Of a stretch of 64,000 nucleotides of DNA, positions 8,644-17,370 are shown one piece after another. The notes under the pieces are model-generated. The model was not told the origin of the DNA. It saw only the letters and a program-made list of their open reading frames with translations, and did not search any database. This stretch comes from Erythrobacter donghaensis (lineage in GTDB: Bacteria; Pseudomonadota; Alphaproteobacteria; Sphingomonadales; Sphingomonadaceae): positions 248,001 through 312,000 of the forward strand of contig NZ_MUYG01000007.1 of the NCBI RefSeq assembly GCF_002155425.1, in the 5' to 3' direction. Numbering within the stretch: the first letter of the stretch is position 1; every line of letters begins with the position of its first letter. The position numbers and the translations under genes were made by a program.

Positions 8644-9375
8644 TTATTCGACGGTTTCGAGCGCGCCGCTGTCGCCGCCCGCATCGTCACCCCGGATCGA
8701 GGGCGGCAGGATCGCGCTGTCGATACCGCCCTGATTGGCATCATCGGCGCTCTTGCGCGGCTTGCGGGTGCGCGCGGGCTTCTCGCTGCGCTCGGCCCGC
8801 GCCGGACGCTCTGCACGATCGGCGCGCTTTTCGCTCCGCTCACCGTCACCGCGATTTTCGCGCGGCTTGCGCTGCTGCGGGCGACGTTGACCGCGCTGGC
8901 GGCCCTCGCCCTGATCCTCGCCGCGATCTTCGGCAAGGAAGCTTTCGCCTTCCTGTCCGGGCTCGCCTTCGGTCACTTCGGAACGCGGCGTCGCATCGGC
9001 CTGTTCGTAGGGCGAGCGCGTCGGCGTGTCGCTGCGGCGGCCGAAATCGAAATCGTCCTCGAAATCCTCGGCCTGCTCGCGCTCGTCATTGCGGCGGTTG
9101 CCGTTGTTGCTGTTGCCGCCGCCGCGCTGCTCGTCCTGCCGTGCCTTGTTGTCGGCGATCACGCGGAAATAGTGATCGGCAAACTGGAGGTAGTACTCCA
9201 TCTGCACGCGGTCACCATTGTGCTGGGCGTCCTGCGCGAGCTTCTTGTACTTGTCGAGCATCTGCGGGGCGTTGCCGCGTGCGCGGCTGTCGATCCGGTT
9301 CAGCTGGGCGCCATTGCCGCCCTGATTGCGGTTGCCGCGTCCACGACGACGGTTATTCCGGTTATTGTTATTCAA
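8644..9375 (-). CDS. DUF4167 domain protein
   Basis: A 243-residue protein with an Asn/Arg/Gly-rich start (MNNNNRNNRRRGRGNRNQGG) followed by the conserved DUF4167 block at about residues 25-85 (SRARGNAPQMLDKYKKLAQDAQHNGDRVQMEYYLQFADHYFRVI). The remaining two thirds is a charged, low-complexity tail rich in Arg, Glu, Ser and Pro. The family is confined mainly to alphaproteobacteria and lacks a proven function; the RGG-like N-terminus and basic tail suggest RNA binding, which is inference. It is the first gene of the transcript running into lnt. Confidence 0.88.
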   Translation of the reverse strand: MNNNNRNNRRRGRGNRNQGGNGAQLNRIDSRARGNAPQMLDKYKKLAQDAQHNGDRVQMEYYLQFADHYFRVIADNKARQDEQRGGGNSNNGNRRNDEREQAEDFEDDFDFGRRSDTPTRSPYEQADATPRSEVTEGEPGQEGESFLAEDRGEDQGEGRQRGQRRPQQRKPRENRGDGERSEKRADRAERPARAERSEKPARTRKPRKSADDANQGGIDSAILPPSIRGDDAGGDSGALETVE

Positions 9376-9627
9376 GGAAGTTGTTCCTTATCAGCGACCT
9401 GCGGTGAAATCTTTAACTGCACGCGCGGTCAACAGACCCCTTGCCCATGCGCCATGTCAGGCCATGCCCGAACCATGTCGCGCGCTCCGCTCTGTCGCAG
9501 CCGGGGGCTTGCCCTGACGGCCGTATCAGCTGAGTTTAGGAGCTTGGTCCAGCGACTTGCGCCCTTCGCATTTCGTCTGGCCAGCTATGGACGTAGCGAT
9601 GCAATCGCGGTTTGCCAAGCTTTTCTG

Positions 9628-10449
9628 TCACCCGAGCACCAGCGCACGCGGCCTTTGCGCAAGATCGCGGCGCAATGTGACCGAAAAGCCCGCCGCTTCG
9701 GCCAGCGCCGTCACGGTTGCGGCCTGACTCGCCCCGATCTCGAGGATTGCGAGCGCTTGCGCGTTCATCAGTGCGCGCAATTGCGGGATGAGGACGCGGT
9801 AATCGTCGAGCCCCTCGGGCCCGGCGAACAGCGCGCTGGCGGGCTCGTAATCGCGCACCTGCGCGTCGAGCGCGGCATCGGCTTCGACATAGGGCGGATT
9901 GCACAGGACGAGGTCGAAGGTGCCCAGATCGTCGGCCCAGCCGGCGGTATGCCAGTCGCGGTGGAGCCATTCGCTGCGCGCGGCGAGGCCCAGCGCGGCG
10001 GCATTGCCCGAAGCGACCGCCAGCGCTTCTTGCGAGGCGTCGATCCCCACCCCGCGCCAACCGGGTCGCTCGGCCAGCAGCGCGAGCAGCAGCGCGCCCG
10101 AGCCGGTGCCGAGGTCGATCGCCCGGCCTGCCTCCCCTGCGTGCTCCAACGCGGCAACCACCAGCGTCTCGCTATCGCCGCGCGGGATGAGGGTGGCGGG
10201 GGTGACCTTGAGGGTGAGGCCGTAGAACTCGGCTGCGCCGGTGATGTAGGCGACCGGTTCCTGCGCAGCGCGGCGTTCGACCAGCGCGGCGAAGCCCTCG
10301 GGCGCGGGATCGCGCATCGCTTTCAGCAGCATGTCCGAGCGGGTGAGGCCGAGCGCCTGGGCCATCAGCACCTCGGCATCGAGCCGCGCGGTGTCACTCG
10401 TTGCAGCAAGGCGTTCGGCAGCGGCGCGGATGGCTTCGCCGACGATCAT
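9628..10449 (-). CDS. prmC: release factor glutamine methyltransferase
   Basis: Methylates the glutamine of the GGQ motif of peptide chain release factors, using SAM. The 273-residue protein has an N-terminal helical domain (about 1-75) and a class I methyltransferase fold. The SAM loop is AIDLGTGSGALLLALL, and the active-site motif NPPY appears in LVLCNPPYVEAD. It lies just downstream of prfA, whose product is the substrate, 91 bases apart with a small repeat between them. Confidence 0.95.
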   Translation of the reverse strand: MIVGEAIRAAAERLAATSDTARLDAEVLMAQALGLTRSDMLLKAMRDPAPEGFAALVERRAAQEPVAYITGAAEFYGLTLKVTPATLIPRGDSETLVVAALEHAGEAGRAIDLGTGSGALLLALLAERPGWRGVGIDASQEALAVASGNAAALGLAARSEWLHRDWHTAGWADDLGTFDLVLCNPPYVEADAALDAQVRDYEPASALFAGPEGLDDYRVLIPQLRALMNAQALAILEIGASQAATVTALAEAAGFSVTLRRDLAQRPRALVLG

Positions 10450-10495
10450 TCCACCCTCCGTTCGCCTCGCACGTAGGCGAGAGGCAATAGCGCAG

Positions 10496-10517
10496 GTGTC
10501 TCGACTTCGCTCGACAC
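10496..10517. repeat. short interspersed inverted repeat (TCGACTTCGCTCGA type)
   Basis: GTGTC and GACAC flank TCGACTTCGCTC in the 91-base gap between prfA and prmC. The central TCGA-CTTCG-CTCGA is itself nearly symmetric. It looks like an intergenic palindromic element; I see one copy only in this window. Confidence 0.45.
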
Positions 10518-10540
10518 GAACGGAGTTTGAGGGCCGTTCC

Positions 10541-11608
10541 TCACTCCGCCAGCGCCGCCAGCCGCTTGCCCTCGTCCTCGGCGATCAGCGCGTCGACCAG
10601 CTCGGCAAGGCCCGGCCCGGCGAGCACTTCTTCCAGCTTGTGCAGCGTCAGCCCGATGCGGTGATCGGTCACGCGGCCTTGCGGGAAGTTGTAGGTGCGG
10701 ATGCGCTCCGAGCGGTCGCCGCTGCCGACCATCGCCTTCCTGGCCTCGGCCTCGGCGCCCTGGGTGGCCTCGCGCTGGGCATCGTAGAGCCGCGTGCGCA
10801 GCACTTGCATCGCCTTTTCCTTGTTCTTGTGCTGGCTGCGCCCATCCTGACAGGTGACCACGGTGCCGGTCGGCAGGTGGGTGATGCGCACCGCCGAATC
10901 GGTGGTGTTGACGTGCTGGCCCCCGGCTCCAGAGGCGCGGTAAACGTCGATCTTGAGGTCCTTGTCCTCGATCTGCACGTCCACCTCGTCGGGCTCGGCG
11001 AGCACCGCGACGGTCGCGGCCGAGGTGTGGATGCGCCCGCCGCTTTCGGTCACGGGCACGCGCTGGACGCGGTGGACGCCGCTTTCGAACTTCAGCTTCG
11101 CAAACACGCCGGTGCCGGTGACGTTGGCGATCACTTCCTTGTAGCCGCCGATGTCCGAGGCGTTGATGCTGACCGGCTCGACCTTCCAGCCCTGCTCGGC
11201 GGCATAGCGTTCGTACATGCGGTAGAGATCGGCGGCGAACAGCGCGGCCTCGTCACCCCCGGTGCCAGCGCGGATTTCGAGCATTGCGGGCTTGGCGTCC
11301 GCGCTGTCGCGCGGCAGCAGCGCGATGGCCAAGCGGCGTTCGAGATCGGGGAGGGTGGCCTTGATCTGGGCGAGCTCGTCCTCGGCCATCGCCTTCATCT
11401 CGGGGTCGGCGAGCATGTCTTGCAGGCCGTCCATCTCCTCACGCGCGGATTTCACCTCGGCGGCGATCTTCGCCACCGGTTCGAGTTCCGCATAATCGCG
11501 AGAGGCGCGGACAAAGGCCTCGCCCTCGAGCGTGCCGGACGCCATGCGCGCTTCAAGCTCCGCAAAGCGGTGCGCGATCTGGTCAAGGCGTTCGGGGGGG
11601 ATTTTCAC
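10541..11608 (-). CDS. prfA: peptide chain release factor 1
   Basis: Terminates translation at UAA and UAG. The 355-residue length is standard. The catalytic GGQ lies in [25 protein letters not shown], and the stop-codon-reading region contains the PxT-type segment ([17 protein letters not shown]). The next gene in the same direction is prmC, which methylates the glutamine in GGQ. The upstream gene is hisS; two repeat hairpins fill the gap. Confidence 0.97.
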   Translation of the reverse strand: MKIPPERLDQIAHRFAELEARMASGTLEGEAFVRASRDYAELEPVAKIAAEVKSAREEMDGLQDMLADPEMKAMAEDELAQIKATLPDLERRLAIALLPRDSADAKPAMLEIRAGTGGDEAALFAADLYRMYERYAAEQGWKVEPVSINASDIGGYKEVIANVTGTGVFAKLKFESGVHRVQRVPVTESGGRIHTSAATVAVLAEPDEVDVQIEDKDLKIDVYRASGAGGQHVNTTDSAVRITHLPTGTVVTCQDGRSQHKNKEKAMQVLRTRLYDAQREATQGAEAEARKAMVGSGDRSERIRTYNFPQGRVTDHRIGLTLHKLEEVLAGPGLAELVDALIAEDEGKRLAALAE

Positions 11609-11630
11609 GATTTTTTCTTCTATCCTCAGT

Positions 11631-11645
11631 CCGCACTTGATGCGG
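11631..11645. repeat. CTTGA-loop palindromic repeat, copy 1
   Basis: CCGCA-CTTGA-TGCGG, embedded in a GTCCGCACTTGATGCGGGC block. It belongs to the family of five-base-loop hairpins (loop CTTGA/CTTGT/CTCGT) seen again at 11688, 23669, 23731 and 33241. Together with the inverted copy 42 bases further on it forms a head-to-head pair between hisS and prfA. Confidence 0.6.
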
Positions 11646-11687
11646 GCCTTGGCTAATTAATGGCAGGCCCCGGAAAAGGAAGCCTGG

Positions 11688-11706
11688 CCCCGGGTCAAGC
11701 CCGGGG
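11688..11706. repeat. CTTGA-loop palindromic repeat, copy 2, overlapping the hisS stop codon
   Basis: CCCCGGG-TCAAG-CCCGGGG, the inverse orientation of copy 1, followed by TGACG. On the minus strand it reads TCACCCCGGGCTTGA, which encodes the last residues SPRA and the TGA stop of hisS. The element therefore forms the end of the hisS reading frame. Confidence 0.7.
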
Positions 11707-12951
11707 TGACGAAAGGGGCTGAATGCGAGACTTCAGAACGGCGGACAGCGCTTGACTGAGTTCGCCAGAAAAAGTGTCGTAACCGTTCGCACCAACCCGC
11801 AGAATCGCGCGCGGCTGCTGTTTCACAGCCTTGTCATAGCGCTTCTTGGGCGAACCGGTCGCCATGATTTCAGCGACGATCCCGGCATTGCGAAGGTCTG
11901 CGAGCAAAGAGAATGCGGCGCCGAGGCCCGCGTCATCTTCGACAAGCACCATCGCCTCGAGCGGTTCGGCCTCCCGCGTCCCAACCAGCATCGCCAGCCG
12001 CTCGATCCCCGCAGCCCAACCCACCGCAGGCGTTGGCGCGCCGCCCAGCGACTCCATCAGCCCATCGTAGCGCCCGCCGCCAAGCACGGTGCTCTGCGAC
12101 CCCAACGCGGCGGCCGAAGCACTCCCCTCGTCGGGGATGAATTCGAAGGCCGTGTGGCGGTAGTAGTCGAGGCCCCGGACGAGGCTTTCGGCCCGCACCC
12201 ACTTCGCGCCTGCCGCGTCCAGCCCACACGTCACCGCCGCGAAGAAGGCGCTCGCCTCCTCCGACAGAAAGGCGTCGATCTTGGGCGCATCGGCGAGGAA
12301 CGGCTTGTCCCTCGGATCCTTCGAATCGAGGATCCGCAGCGGGTTCTTCTCCAGCCGCTCCTGCGATTCTTCCGAAAGCTGATCCTTCACCGCGCGGAAA
12401 TATTCGATCAGGGCCGCACGCCACGCCTCGCGGCTCGCGCCGTCGCCCAGTGTATTAAGGTGCAGGGTGACATCGTGGATGCCAAGCTCGCGCAAAAGCT
12501 GATCCGCCATCGCCAGCAGTTCCACATCCGCCTGCGGCTCGGCCGCGCCGATCACCTCGGCGTCGATCTGGTGGAACTGGCGGTAGCGGCCCTTCTGCGG
12601 GCGCTCGTAGCGGAACAGCGGGCCGTGGGTCGCGACCTTCAGCGGCGCATATTGCTGCCAGCCATTGGTCAGGAAGGCACGCGCGATCCCGGCGGTGAAT
12701 TCGGGGCGCAGGGTCAGGCTCTCGCCGCCGCGGTCGTCGAAGGAATACATCTCCTTCGACACCACATCGGTGGTCTCGCCGAGCGAGCGCGCGAACACCT
12801 CGGTCTTCTCGAACACCGGCATTTCCACCCGGCGGAAGCGGTAGAGGCGGCGCACGCGCTCGAAGGTTTCGACCACGAAGGCGAAAGCCTCGGCATCGGC
12901 GCCGAAAATGTCCTGGGTGCCGCGGATGGCCTGAGGGGTTTTCTTGCTCAT
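11695..12951 (-). CDS. hisS: histidyl-tRNA synthetase
   Basis: Class II aminoacyl-tRNA synthetase charging tRNA-His. The 418 residues show motif 1 around [20 protein letters not shown], motif 2 in [26 protein letters not shown], the histidine-specific stretch [14 protein letters not shown] and motif 3 in [13 protein letters not shown]. The C-terminal anticodon-binding domain follows. The last residues (SSPRA) and the stop codon come from an interspersed palindromic repeat, so the original C-terminus has probably been replaced. It leads the hisS-prfA-prmC transcript. Confidence 0.97.
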   Translation of the reverse strand: MSKKTPQAIRGTQDIFGADAEAFAFVVETFERVRRLYRFRRVEMPVFEKTEVFARSLGETTDVVSKEMYSFDDRGGESLTLRPEFTAGIARAFLTNGWQQYAPLKVATHGPLFRYERPQKGRYRQFHQIDAEVIGAAEPQADVELLAMADQLLRELGIHDVTLHLNTLGDGASREAWRAALIEYFRAVKDQLSEESQERLEKNPLRILDSKDPRDKPFLADAPKIDAFLSEEASAFFAAVTCGLDAAGAKWVRAESLVRGLDYYRHTAFEFIPDEGSASAAALGSQSTVLGGGRYDGLMESLGGAPTPAVGWAAGIERLAMLVGTREAEPLEAMVLVEDDAGLGAAFSLLADLRNAGIVAEIMATGSPKKRYDKAVKQQPRAILRVGANGYDTFSGELSQALSAVLKSRIQPLSSPRA

Positions 12952-13054
12952 AGCGGTGCGCGATTAGGCCCACACAGCCCCTTTCGCAATCCTGCGACAC
13001 GCTTTAAGGCGCGCGGCACCTCCTCTTGCAACGCACAGAACAAAGAGACCAACC

Positions 13055-13588
13055 ATGCGCATCGACAAGATCCCCACCGGGGTGAACCCGCCCGACGATC
13101 TCAACGTCATCATCGAAGTGCCCACCGGGGGCGAGCCGGTGAAGTATGAATTCGACAAGGAAAGCGGCGCGCTGTTCGTCGACCGCATCCTGCACACGCC
13201 GATGCGCTATCCGGCGAACTACGGCTTCGTGCCGCACACGCTGTCGCCCGACGGCGACCCGCTAGATGCGCTGGTGATTGCGCGTTCGCCTTTCATCCCC
13301 GGCTGCGTGGTGCGCTGCCGCCCGATCGGCGTGCTCAACCTCGAAGACGAGCATGGCGGGGACGAAAAGCTGATCTGCGTGCCGGTGGACACCACCTTCC
13401 CCTATTACTCGGACGTGGCCGAGACAAAGGATCTGCCCTCGATCATCTTCCAGCAGATCGAGCACTTCTTCACCCACTACAAGGATCTGGAAGCCGAAAA
13501 GTGGGTGCGCGTGGGCAAGTGGGGCGACGCCGCCGAAGCGCGCCAGATCACCATCGAGGCGATCGAGCGGTATAAAAAGGGTTCCTGA
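13055..13588 (+). CDS. ppa: inorganic pyrophosphatase
   Basis: Hydrolyses pyrophosphate released by biosynthesis, in the cytoplasm. The 177-residue length fits the family I hexameric enzyme. The metal-binding signature is DGDPLDALVI, and EYDKESGALFVDRIL-type and YPANYGF segments are present (here YEFDKESGALFVDR and MRYPANYGFVPHTL). It stands alone, divergent from hisS, and is followed by a dense run of hairpins before the convergent kinase gene. Confidence 0.97.
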   Translation: MRIDKIPTGVNPPDDLNVIIEVPTGGEPVKYEFDKESGALFVDRILHTPMRYPANYGFVPHTLSPDGDPLDALVIARSPFIPGCVVRCRPIGVLNLEDEHGGDEKLICVPVDTTFPYYSDVAETKDLPSIIFQQIEHFFTHYKDLEAEKWVRVGKWGDAAEARQITIEAIERYKKGS

Positions 13589-13592
13589 TTGC

Positions 13593-13612
13593 GTGCCCGC
13601 GGTTGCGGGCAC
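13593..13612. terminator. hairpin after ppa, possible terminator
   Basis: GTGCCCGC-GGTT-GCGGGCAC, an 8-bp perfect stem with a four-base loop, four bases after the ppa stop codon. No T-run follows, so intrinsic termination is uncertain. Confidence 0.45.
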
Positions 13613-13626
13613 ATCCTCGGCGAGTT

Positions 13627-13646
13627 TCAGGCCCTTGCGGGCCTGA
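13627..13646. repeat. second hairpin after ppa
   Basis: TCAGGCCC-TTGC-GGGCCTGA, an 8-bp perfect stem with a four-base loop. It is one of four adjacent hairpins in the 171-base convergent gap between ppa and the kinase gene. Confidence 0.5.
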
Positions 13647-13663
13647 TCGCCTGCGGGGCGGCC

Positions 13664-13706
13664 GCGTGGCCTTGCGGTCGCTGGCGCGACCGAAACACCG
13701 CCACGC
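13664..13706. repeat. nested double-stem palindrome
   Basis: Outer arms GCGTGGC (13664-13670) and GCCACGC (13700-13706) enclose an inner stem CGGTCGC-TGGC-GCGACCG (13675-13692). The 43-base unit looks like a mobile palindromic element and not a simple terminator. Confidence 0.5.
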
Positions 13707-13730
13707 TATGAGGGTTGCGCCTTGTTCGGA

Positions 13731-13752
13731 CGCCCCCGCGCAGGCGGGGGCG
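13731..13752. repeat. GCAG-loop palindromic repeat, copy 1
   Basis: CGCCCCCGC-GCAG-GCGGGGGCG, a 9-bp stem with loop GCAG, ending seven bases before the kinase stop codon. A 21-base core identical to this one occurs at 19885-19905 inside the sufS reading frame, and an inverted relative at 19936-19955. Confidence 0.65.
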
Positions 13753-13759
13753 CACCGAA

Positions 13760-14797
13760 TCAGAGCCTTTCGTCCATCAGCTTGAGCATATCCGCCTCCG
13801 GCCGCGGGCCGTAGTGCGAGATCACTTCCGAGGCGCAGATCGCGCCGCGCTTGAGGCAGCGGGTCAGCGGCTCGCCCTTGACGTAGCCCGACAGGAAGCC
13901 CGCCGCGAACTGGTCGCCCGCGCCGGTGGTGTCGACGACCTTCAGCACCGGCACGGCGGCGACTTCGGCACGCTCGCCATGGGCAATCGCAACCGCGCCC
14001 TTTTCGGAGCGGGTCGCGACCAGCACCGGCACCTTGCCCGCGATTTGCGCGAGGCCCGTCTCGAAATCGTCCTCGCCCGTCAGGGTCGCCAGCTCGCTTT
14101 CGTTGACGAACAGGATGTCGATCACGCCATCGTCGATCATGCTGCGGAAATCGTCGCCGTGGCGCGCGATGACGAAGCTTTCCGAGGCCGTGAAGGCGAT
14201 CTTGCGGCCCGCTGCGCGCGCGACCTCGATTGCGCGGCGCATCGCGCGGCGGGGCTCTTCCGGGTCCCACAGATAGCCTTCGAGATAGAGGATCGCCCCG
14301 CTGGCGATCAGGTCTTCGTCAAGCGCGGCGGCGGGCAGGAACTGGCCCGCGCCGAGGAAGGTGTTCATCGTGCGCTCGCCGTCGGGCGTGACGAAGATCA
14401 GCACGCGGCCGGTGGCGGGTTCGGAATCCTTGTCGCTGGTGGGGCGCGCCGGGGTGTCGAAATCAATGCCGGTGGCGCGCATGTCGTGGCGGAACACCTT
14501 GCCGAGCTGATCGTCGGCGACCTGGCCGATGAAGGCGCATTGCAGGCCGAGCGTGGCAAGGCCCGCCAGCGTGTTGGCCGCCGACCCGCCGGAGATTTCG
14601 CGCGCGGGCGGCATGGCTTCGTAGAGCGCGTCGGCGCGCGCTTCGTCGATCAGGGTCATGCCGCCGCGGTTAAGCTCGAGCTCCTCGATCAGCTCCTCCC
14701 CGCAAGAGGCAATTACGTCGACCACGGCATTGCCAATGGCGATCACGTCGTAACGGGGCGGGGTGGTTTCGGGCACGGCAGGTTCCTCGGATGGCAA
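13760..14797 (-). CDS. PfkB-family kinase, adenosine kinase-like
   Basis: A 345-residue ribokinase/PfkB-fold kinase that phosphorylates a sugar or nucleoside with ATP. The N-terminal block RYDVIAIGNAVVDVIA and GGSAANTLAGLATLG match the substrate-binding signature, and DTTGAGDQFAAGFLSGYVKG is the C-terminal signature with the catalytic aspartate. Sphingomonad orthologues are usually annotated as adenosine kinase; I follow this with moderate confidence. It converges on ppa across a gap full of hairpins. Confidence 0.88.
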   Translation of the reverse strand: MPSEEPAVPETTPPRYDVIAIGNAVVDVIASCGEELIEELELNRGGMTLIDEARADALYEAMPPAREISGGSAANTLAGLATLGLQCAFIGQVADDQLGKVFRHDMRATGIDFDTPARPTSDKDSEPATGRVLIFVTPDGERTMNTFLGAGQFLPAAALDEDLIASGAILYLEGYLWDPEEPRRAMRRAIEVARAAGRKIAFTASESFVIARHGDDFRSMIDDGVIDILFVNESELATLTGEDDFETGLAQIAGKVPVLVATRSEKGAVAIAHGERAEVAAVPVLKVVDTTGAGDQFAAGFLSGYVKGEPLTRCLKRGAICASEVISHYGPRPEADMLKLMDERL

Positions 14798-14903
14798 AAC
14801 TGCGCGCCGCCTAGCCGCCTTCGCCCGCTACGCCAAGCCATCTGTGTGCGGTGCAGCATCCCCGCGTTGACTTCACCGGCGGGGCGACGCATCGCAGCGG
14901 GCC

Positions 14904-15590
14904 ATGTCTCACGTTCCCGCTGCCGTGACGAAGGCCTTTGGCCAGCTGGGCGACCGCGCCGTGCGCCGGGTCGCGGCCAAGAGCATCGCGGTGACGCTGG
15001 CGGTGTTCGCGGCGGCGGGCGTGGGGATCTATTTCGGGCTGGCGACGCTGGTTGCGCAGGTCGGCTGGGACGAGGCTTGGGCCGGTGTGGCGGCGGTGGT
15101 GCTCGGTCTGCTCGCTGCGTGGCTGCTGTTCCGCGCGGTGGCGCTGACGGTGCTCCAGTTCTTCGCCGACGAGGTGGTGGCTGCGGTCGAGGCACGGCAC
15201 TATCCCGCGCTGGCCAAGGCCGCGCAGCCCCTGCCGCTGACGCGCGAGATGGCGGTGGCGAGCCGGGGCCTCATGCGGATGCTGGGCTACAACCTCCTCG
15301 CCCTGCCGCTGGCGGCGGTGCTGCTGTTCACTGCGGTGGGGCCGGGGCTGGTGTTCCTCGCCGTCAACGCCGTGCTGCTGGGGCGCGAGTGCACCGACAT
15401 GGCGTGGCTGCGGCATTGCCGGGGGGCGGAGAGCGCCAATCCCGTGCCCTTCGCCGAGCGGGTGGTGCTGGGCGCGGTGGTGGCGGCGATGATGCTGGTG
15501 CCGGTGCTGGGCCTGATCGCCCCGGTGATCGGCGCGGCGGCGGGCACCCATCTGGTGCTGCGACGCCTGTCTGGCGAGGTAGACACATGA
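14904..15590 (+). CDS. EI24 (CysZ-like) domain membrane protein
   Basis: A 228-residue protein with four to five hydrophobic segments, opening FGQLGDRAVRRVAAKSIAVTL, which is typical of alphaproteobacterial EI24-domain proteins related to the sulfate transporter CysZ. The region ALPLAAVLLFTAVGPGLVFLAVNAVLLGREC and the C-terminal helices RVVLGAVVAAMMLVPVLGLIAPVIGAAAGTHLV support this. No sulfur gene lies beside it except the suf operon about 2 kb away, so sulfate transport is only a guess. It overlaps the next gene by ATGA. Confidence 0.8.
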   Translation: MSHVPAAVTKAFGQLGDRAVRRVAAKSIAVTLAVFAAAGVGIYFGLATLVAQVGWDEAWAGVAAVVLGLLAAWLLFRAVALTVLQFFADEVVAAVEARHYPALAKAAQPLPLTREMAVASRGLMRMLGYNLLALPLAAVLLFTAVGPGLVFLAVNAVLLGRECTDMAWLRHCRGAESANPVPFAERVVLGAVVAAMMLVPVLGLIAPVIGAAAGTHLVLRRLSGEVDT

Positions 15591-15988
15591 TCGCGGCGCG
15601 GCTGGCCATGACTGCGGGTCTCGGGCTGGCCCTCGCCGCCTGTGCGGGGCCCGGAAAACCCGCGCCCGCACGCGCCCCTGCTGCCGCCGCGCCGCCACGC
15701 AGCACCATCGTGGTGGTGCCCCAGGTGATGGCGCCGCAGGGCCTCGTCGGGGTGATCGGATCACCCCCCGCAGCGCTGCTCAGCCGCTTCGGCACCCCCC
15801 GGCTCGACGTGGCCGAGGGCGATGCGCGGAAGCTCCAGTTCGCCGGGAGCGCCTGCGTGCTGGACATCTATCTCTACCCCCTCGCCGCCGCCGCCGAACC
15901 GACCGCGACCCATGTCGAAGCCCGGCTGCGGCAGGGCGGCGCTCCAGCCGATCCCGCCGCCTGCATTCGCGAAGTCGAGGGGCGGTAA
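15587..15988 (+). CDS. putative lipoprotein, function unknown
   Basis: A 133-residue protein beginning MIAARLAMTAGLGLALAACAG, a signal peptide with lipobox LAAC, so it should be lipidated at Cys 19. An Ala/Pro-rich linker follows, then a small domain with two cysteines (ACVLDIYLYP and AACIRE) that could form a disulfide in the periplasm. The ATG overlaps the stop of the upstream EI24 gene (ATGA), which fixes the start; the same frame stays open far upstream but antisense to the kinase. No family recognised. Confidence 0.75.
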   Translation: MIAARLAMTAGLGLALAACAGPGKPAPARAPAAAAPPRSTIVVVPQVMAPQGLVGVIGSPPAALLSRFGTPRLDVAEGDARKLQFAGSACVLDIYLYPLAAAAEPTATHVEARLRQGGAPADPAACIREVEGR

Positions 15989-16048
15989 CCCCGTCTTAAG
16001 CCTGTTCGTGCCATGACCCTGCGCAAGTTTTCAGGGGACAGCACCAGC

Positions 16049-16990
16049 ATGACCACCCAATTCACCGCCGTAGCCAAGGCCGCGCTTGCCGATGGCCGGA
16101 TCACCGCCGAGGAACTGCTCGCCCTGCGCCGCGAAGGCTGGGGCGACGGGATCATCACCCGCGCCGAGGCCGAGACGCTGTTCGAGCTCAACCGCGCGCT
16201 GAAGGATCGCAGCCCCGAATGGTGCGACTTCTTCGTCGAGGCGGTGGGCGAACACGTGCTCAACGGCACCCCGCCCCGCCTGCAATGCTCGGACGAGGAA
16301 GCCGAATGGCTGATCGCGCAGATCGAGGCCGATGGCGCGGTCGAGAGCATGGTCGAGCTTGAATGCATGGTGCGCATCATCGAACGCGCCGAGAACACGC
16401 CTGACCGGCTCAAGGCCTATGTGCTGGGCGTGGTCGAGCGTGAGGTGCTGAGCGGCACCGGCCCGACCCGCTGCGGCGGCGAACTCGCTGCGACACGTAT
16501 CACCTCGGCTGAATGCCGGATCATCCGCCGGGTGATCTTTGCTAGCGGCGGCCACGGCCCTGCCGCTGTCACCCGCTTCGATGCCGAAATGCTGTTCCGC
16601 CTGAAGGACGCGACCCTCGCCGAGGAAAACGCCGACGAATGGGGCGATCTGTTCATCGACGGGGTGCTCAACTATCTCAAGGGCTTCACCCTCAAGCACG
16701 CGCAGCTGAGCCACGAACGCCGCCGCGAGCTGGAGGCCTTCGTCGCCGACAATCAGGCGAGCGTCGGGCGCTTCTTCGGCCGCATGGTGCGCGAGGCGCC
16801 CAAGACGGCGAACCACTTCGGCAAGGTGTTCGGCAAGAAGCAGGCCGGCCCGGATTACGGCGCGCAAGCCGCAGCGGGCGCGGCGATCACCGATTTCGAG
16901 AGCGAATGGCTCGAAAAGATGATCAACGCCGATGGCGAGGTCGACGAACTGGAAACCCGCCTGATCGAACGGCTCGCGGCGGAAGATTGA
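16049..16990 (+). CDS. hypothetical protein with internal duplication
   Basis: A 313-residue soluble, acidic, helical protein. Two kinds of segment each occur twice. Type A (about 16-72 and 149-211) has an ITxxE start and a WxDFF/WGDLF core ending in a VL/YL pair. Type B (about 81-134 and 281-312) has S/F-xx-EAEWL/SEWL, then INADGEVDELE or IEADGAVESMVELE. The DG-containing helices remind me of EF-hand or TerB-like repeats, but I cannot assign a family. AGGGGA at 16033-16038 supports the ATG at 16049; a start at 16013 has no ribosome-binding site. Confidence 0.75.
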   Translation: MTTQFTAVAKAALADGRITAEELLALRREGWGDGIITRAEAETLFELNRALKDRSPEWCDFFVEAVGEHVLNGTPPRLQCSDEEAEWLIAQIEADGAVESMVELECMVRIIERAENTPDRLKAYVLGVVEREVLSGTGPTRCGGELAATRITSAECRIIRRVIFASGGHGPAAVTRFDAEMLFRLKDATLAEENADEWGDLFIDGVLNYLKGFTLKHAQLSHERRRELEAFVADNQASVGRFFGRMVREAPKTANHFGKVFGKKQAGPDYGAQAAAGAAITDFESEWLEKMINADGEVDELETRLIERLAAED

Positions 16991-16994
16991 GCGC

Positions 16995-17327
16995 TTAGCT
17001 GTCGAACTCGAGCGGGGCGGCGGCGCCACCCTGCTTCGGGAGTGGCCCGCTTGGCGGGACAGCGGGCACAGCGAGGCCCGCCTCCGGCGGCTTGCGCTTG
17101 CTGTTGCCGTAGTGCCCGCGCTGAAGCTGCTTCAAAGCTAGCGTGAAATGCACGATCTCGGCCTTGAGCATGATCCGCTCGTTCTGATCTTCGGTAGCGG
17201 CGAGACGGGCTTCGAGCGCTTCAAGCTCTCCGGTCAGCCGGTCGACGATCGCCTGCAATTCGCGCGCACGCTGGGCTTTGAGCTCCTCAACCCTCTGAAG
17301 CGGGCTATCATTGCTGCGCTTTGCCAT
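16995..17327 (-). CDS. small coiled-coil hypothetical protein
   Basis: A 110-residue protein with a charged helical stretch (residues 10-75, ELKAQRARELQAIVDRLTG and onward) likely to form a coiled coil, then a Pro-rich tail. No ribosome-binding site is obvious and no family is recognised. It lies 43 bases downstream of sufA in the same direction, so it could be the last gene of the suf transcript. Moderate confidence that it is a gene at all. Confidence 0.5.
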   Translation of the reverse strand: MAKRSNDSPLQRVEELKAQRARELQAIVDRLTGELEALEARLAATEDQNERIMLKAEIVHFTLALKQLQRGHYGNSKRKPPEAGLAVPAVPPSGPLPKQGGAAAPLEFDS

Positions 17328-17370
17328 GGCGGTGTCTTACCACACCAACACAGCCATGGCGAGTCCCGCC

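Noticed and set aside
13715..15586. Long plus-strand open frame upstream of the lipoprotein gene
   Set aside because: It runs antisense to the PfkB kinase and out of frame through the EI24 gene. Only the last 134 codons, starting at the ATGA overlap at 15587, look real.
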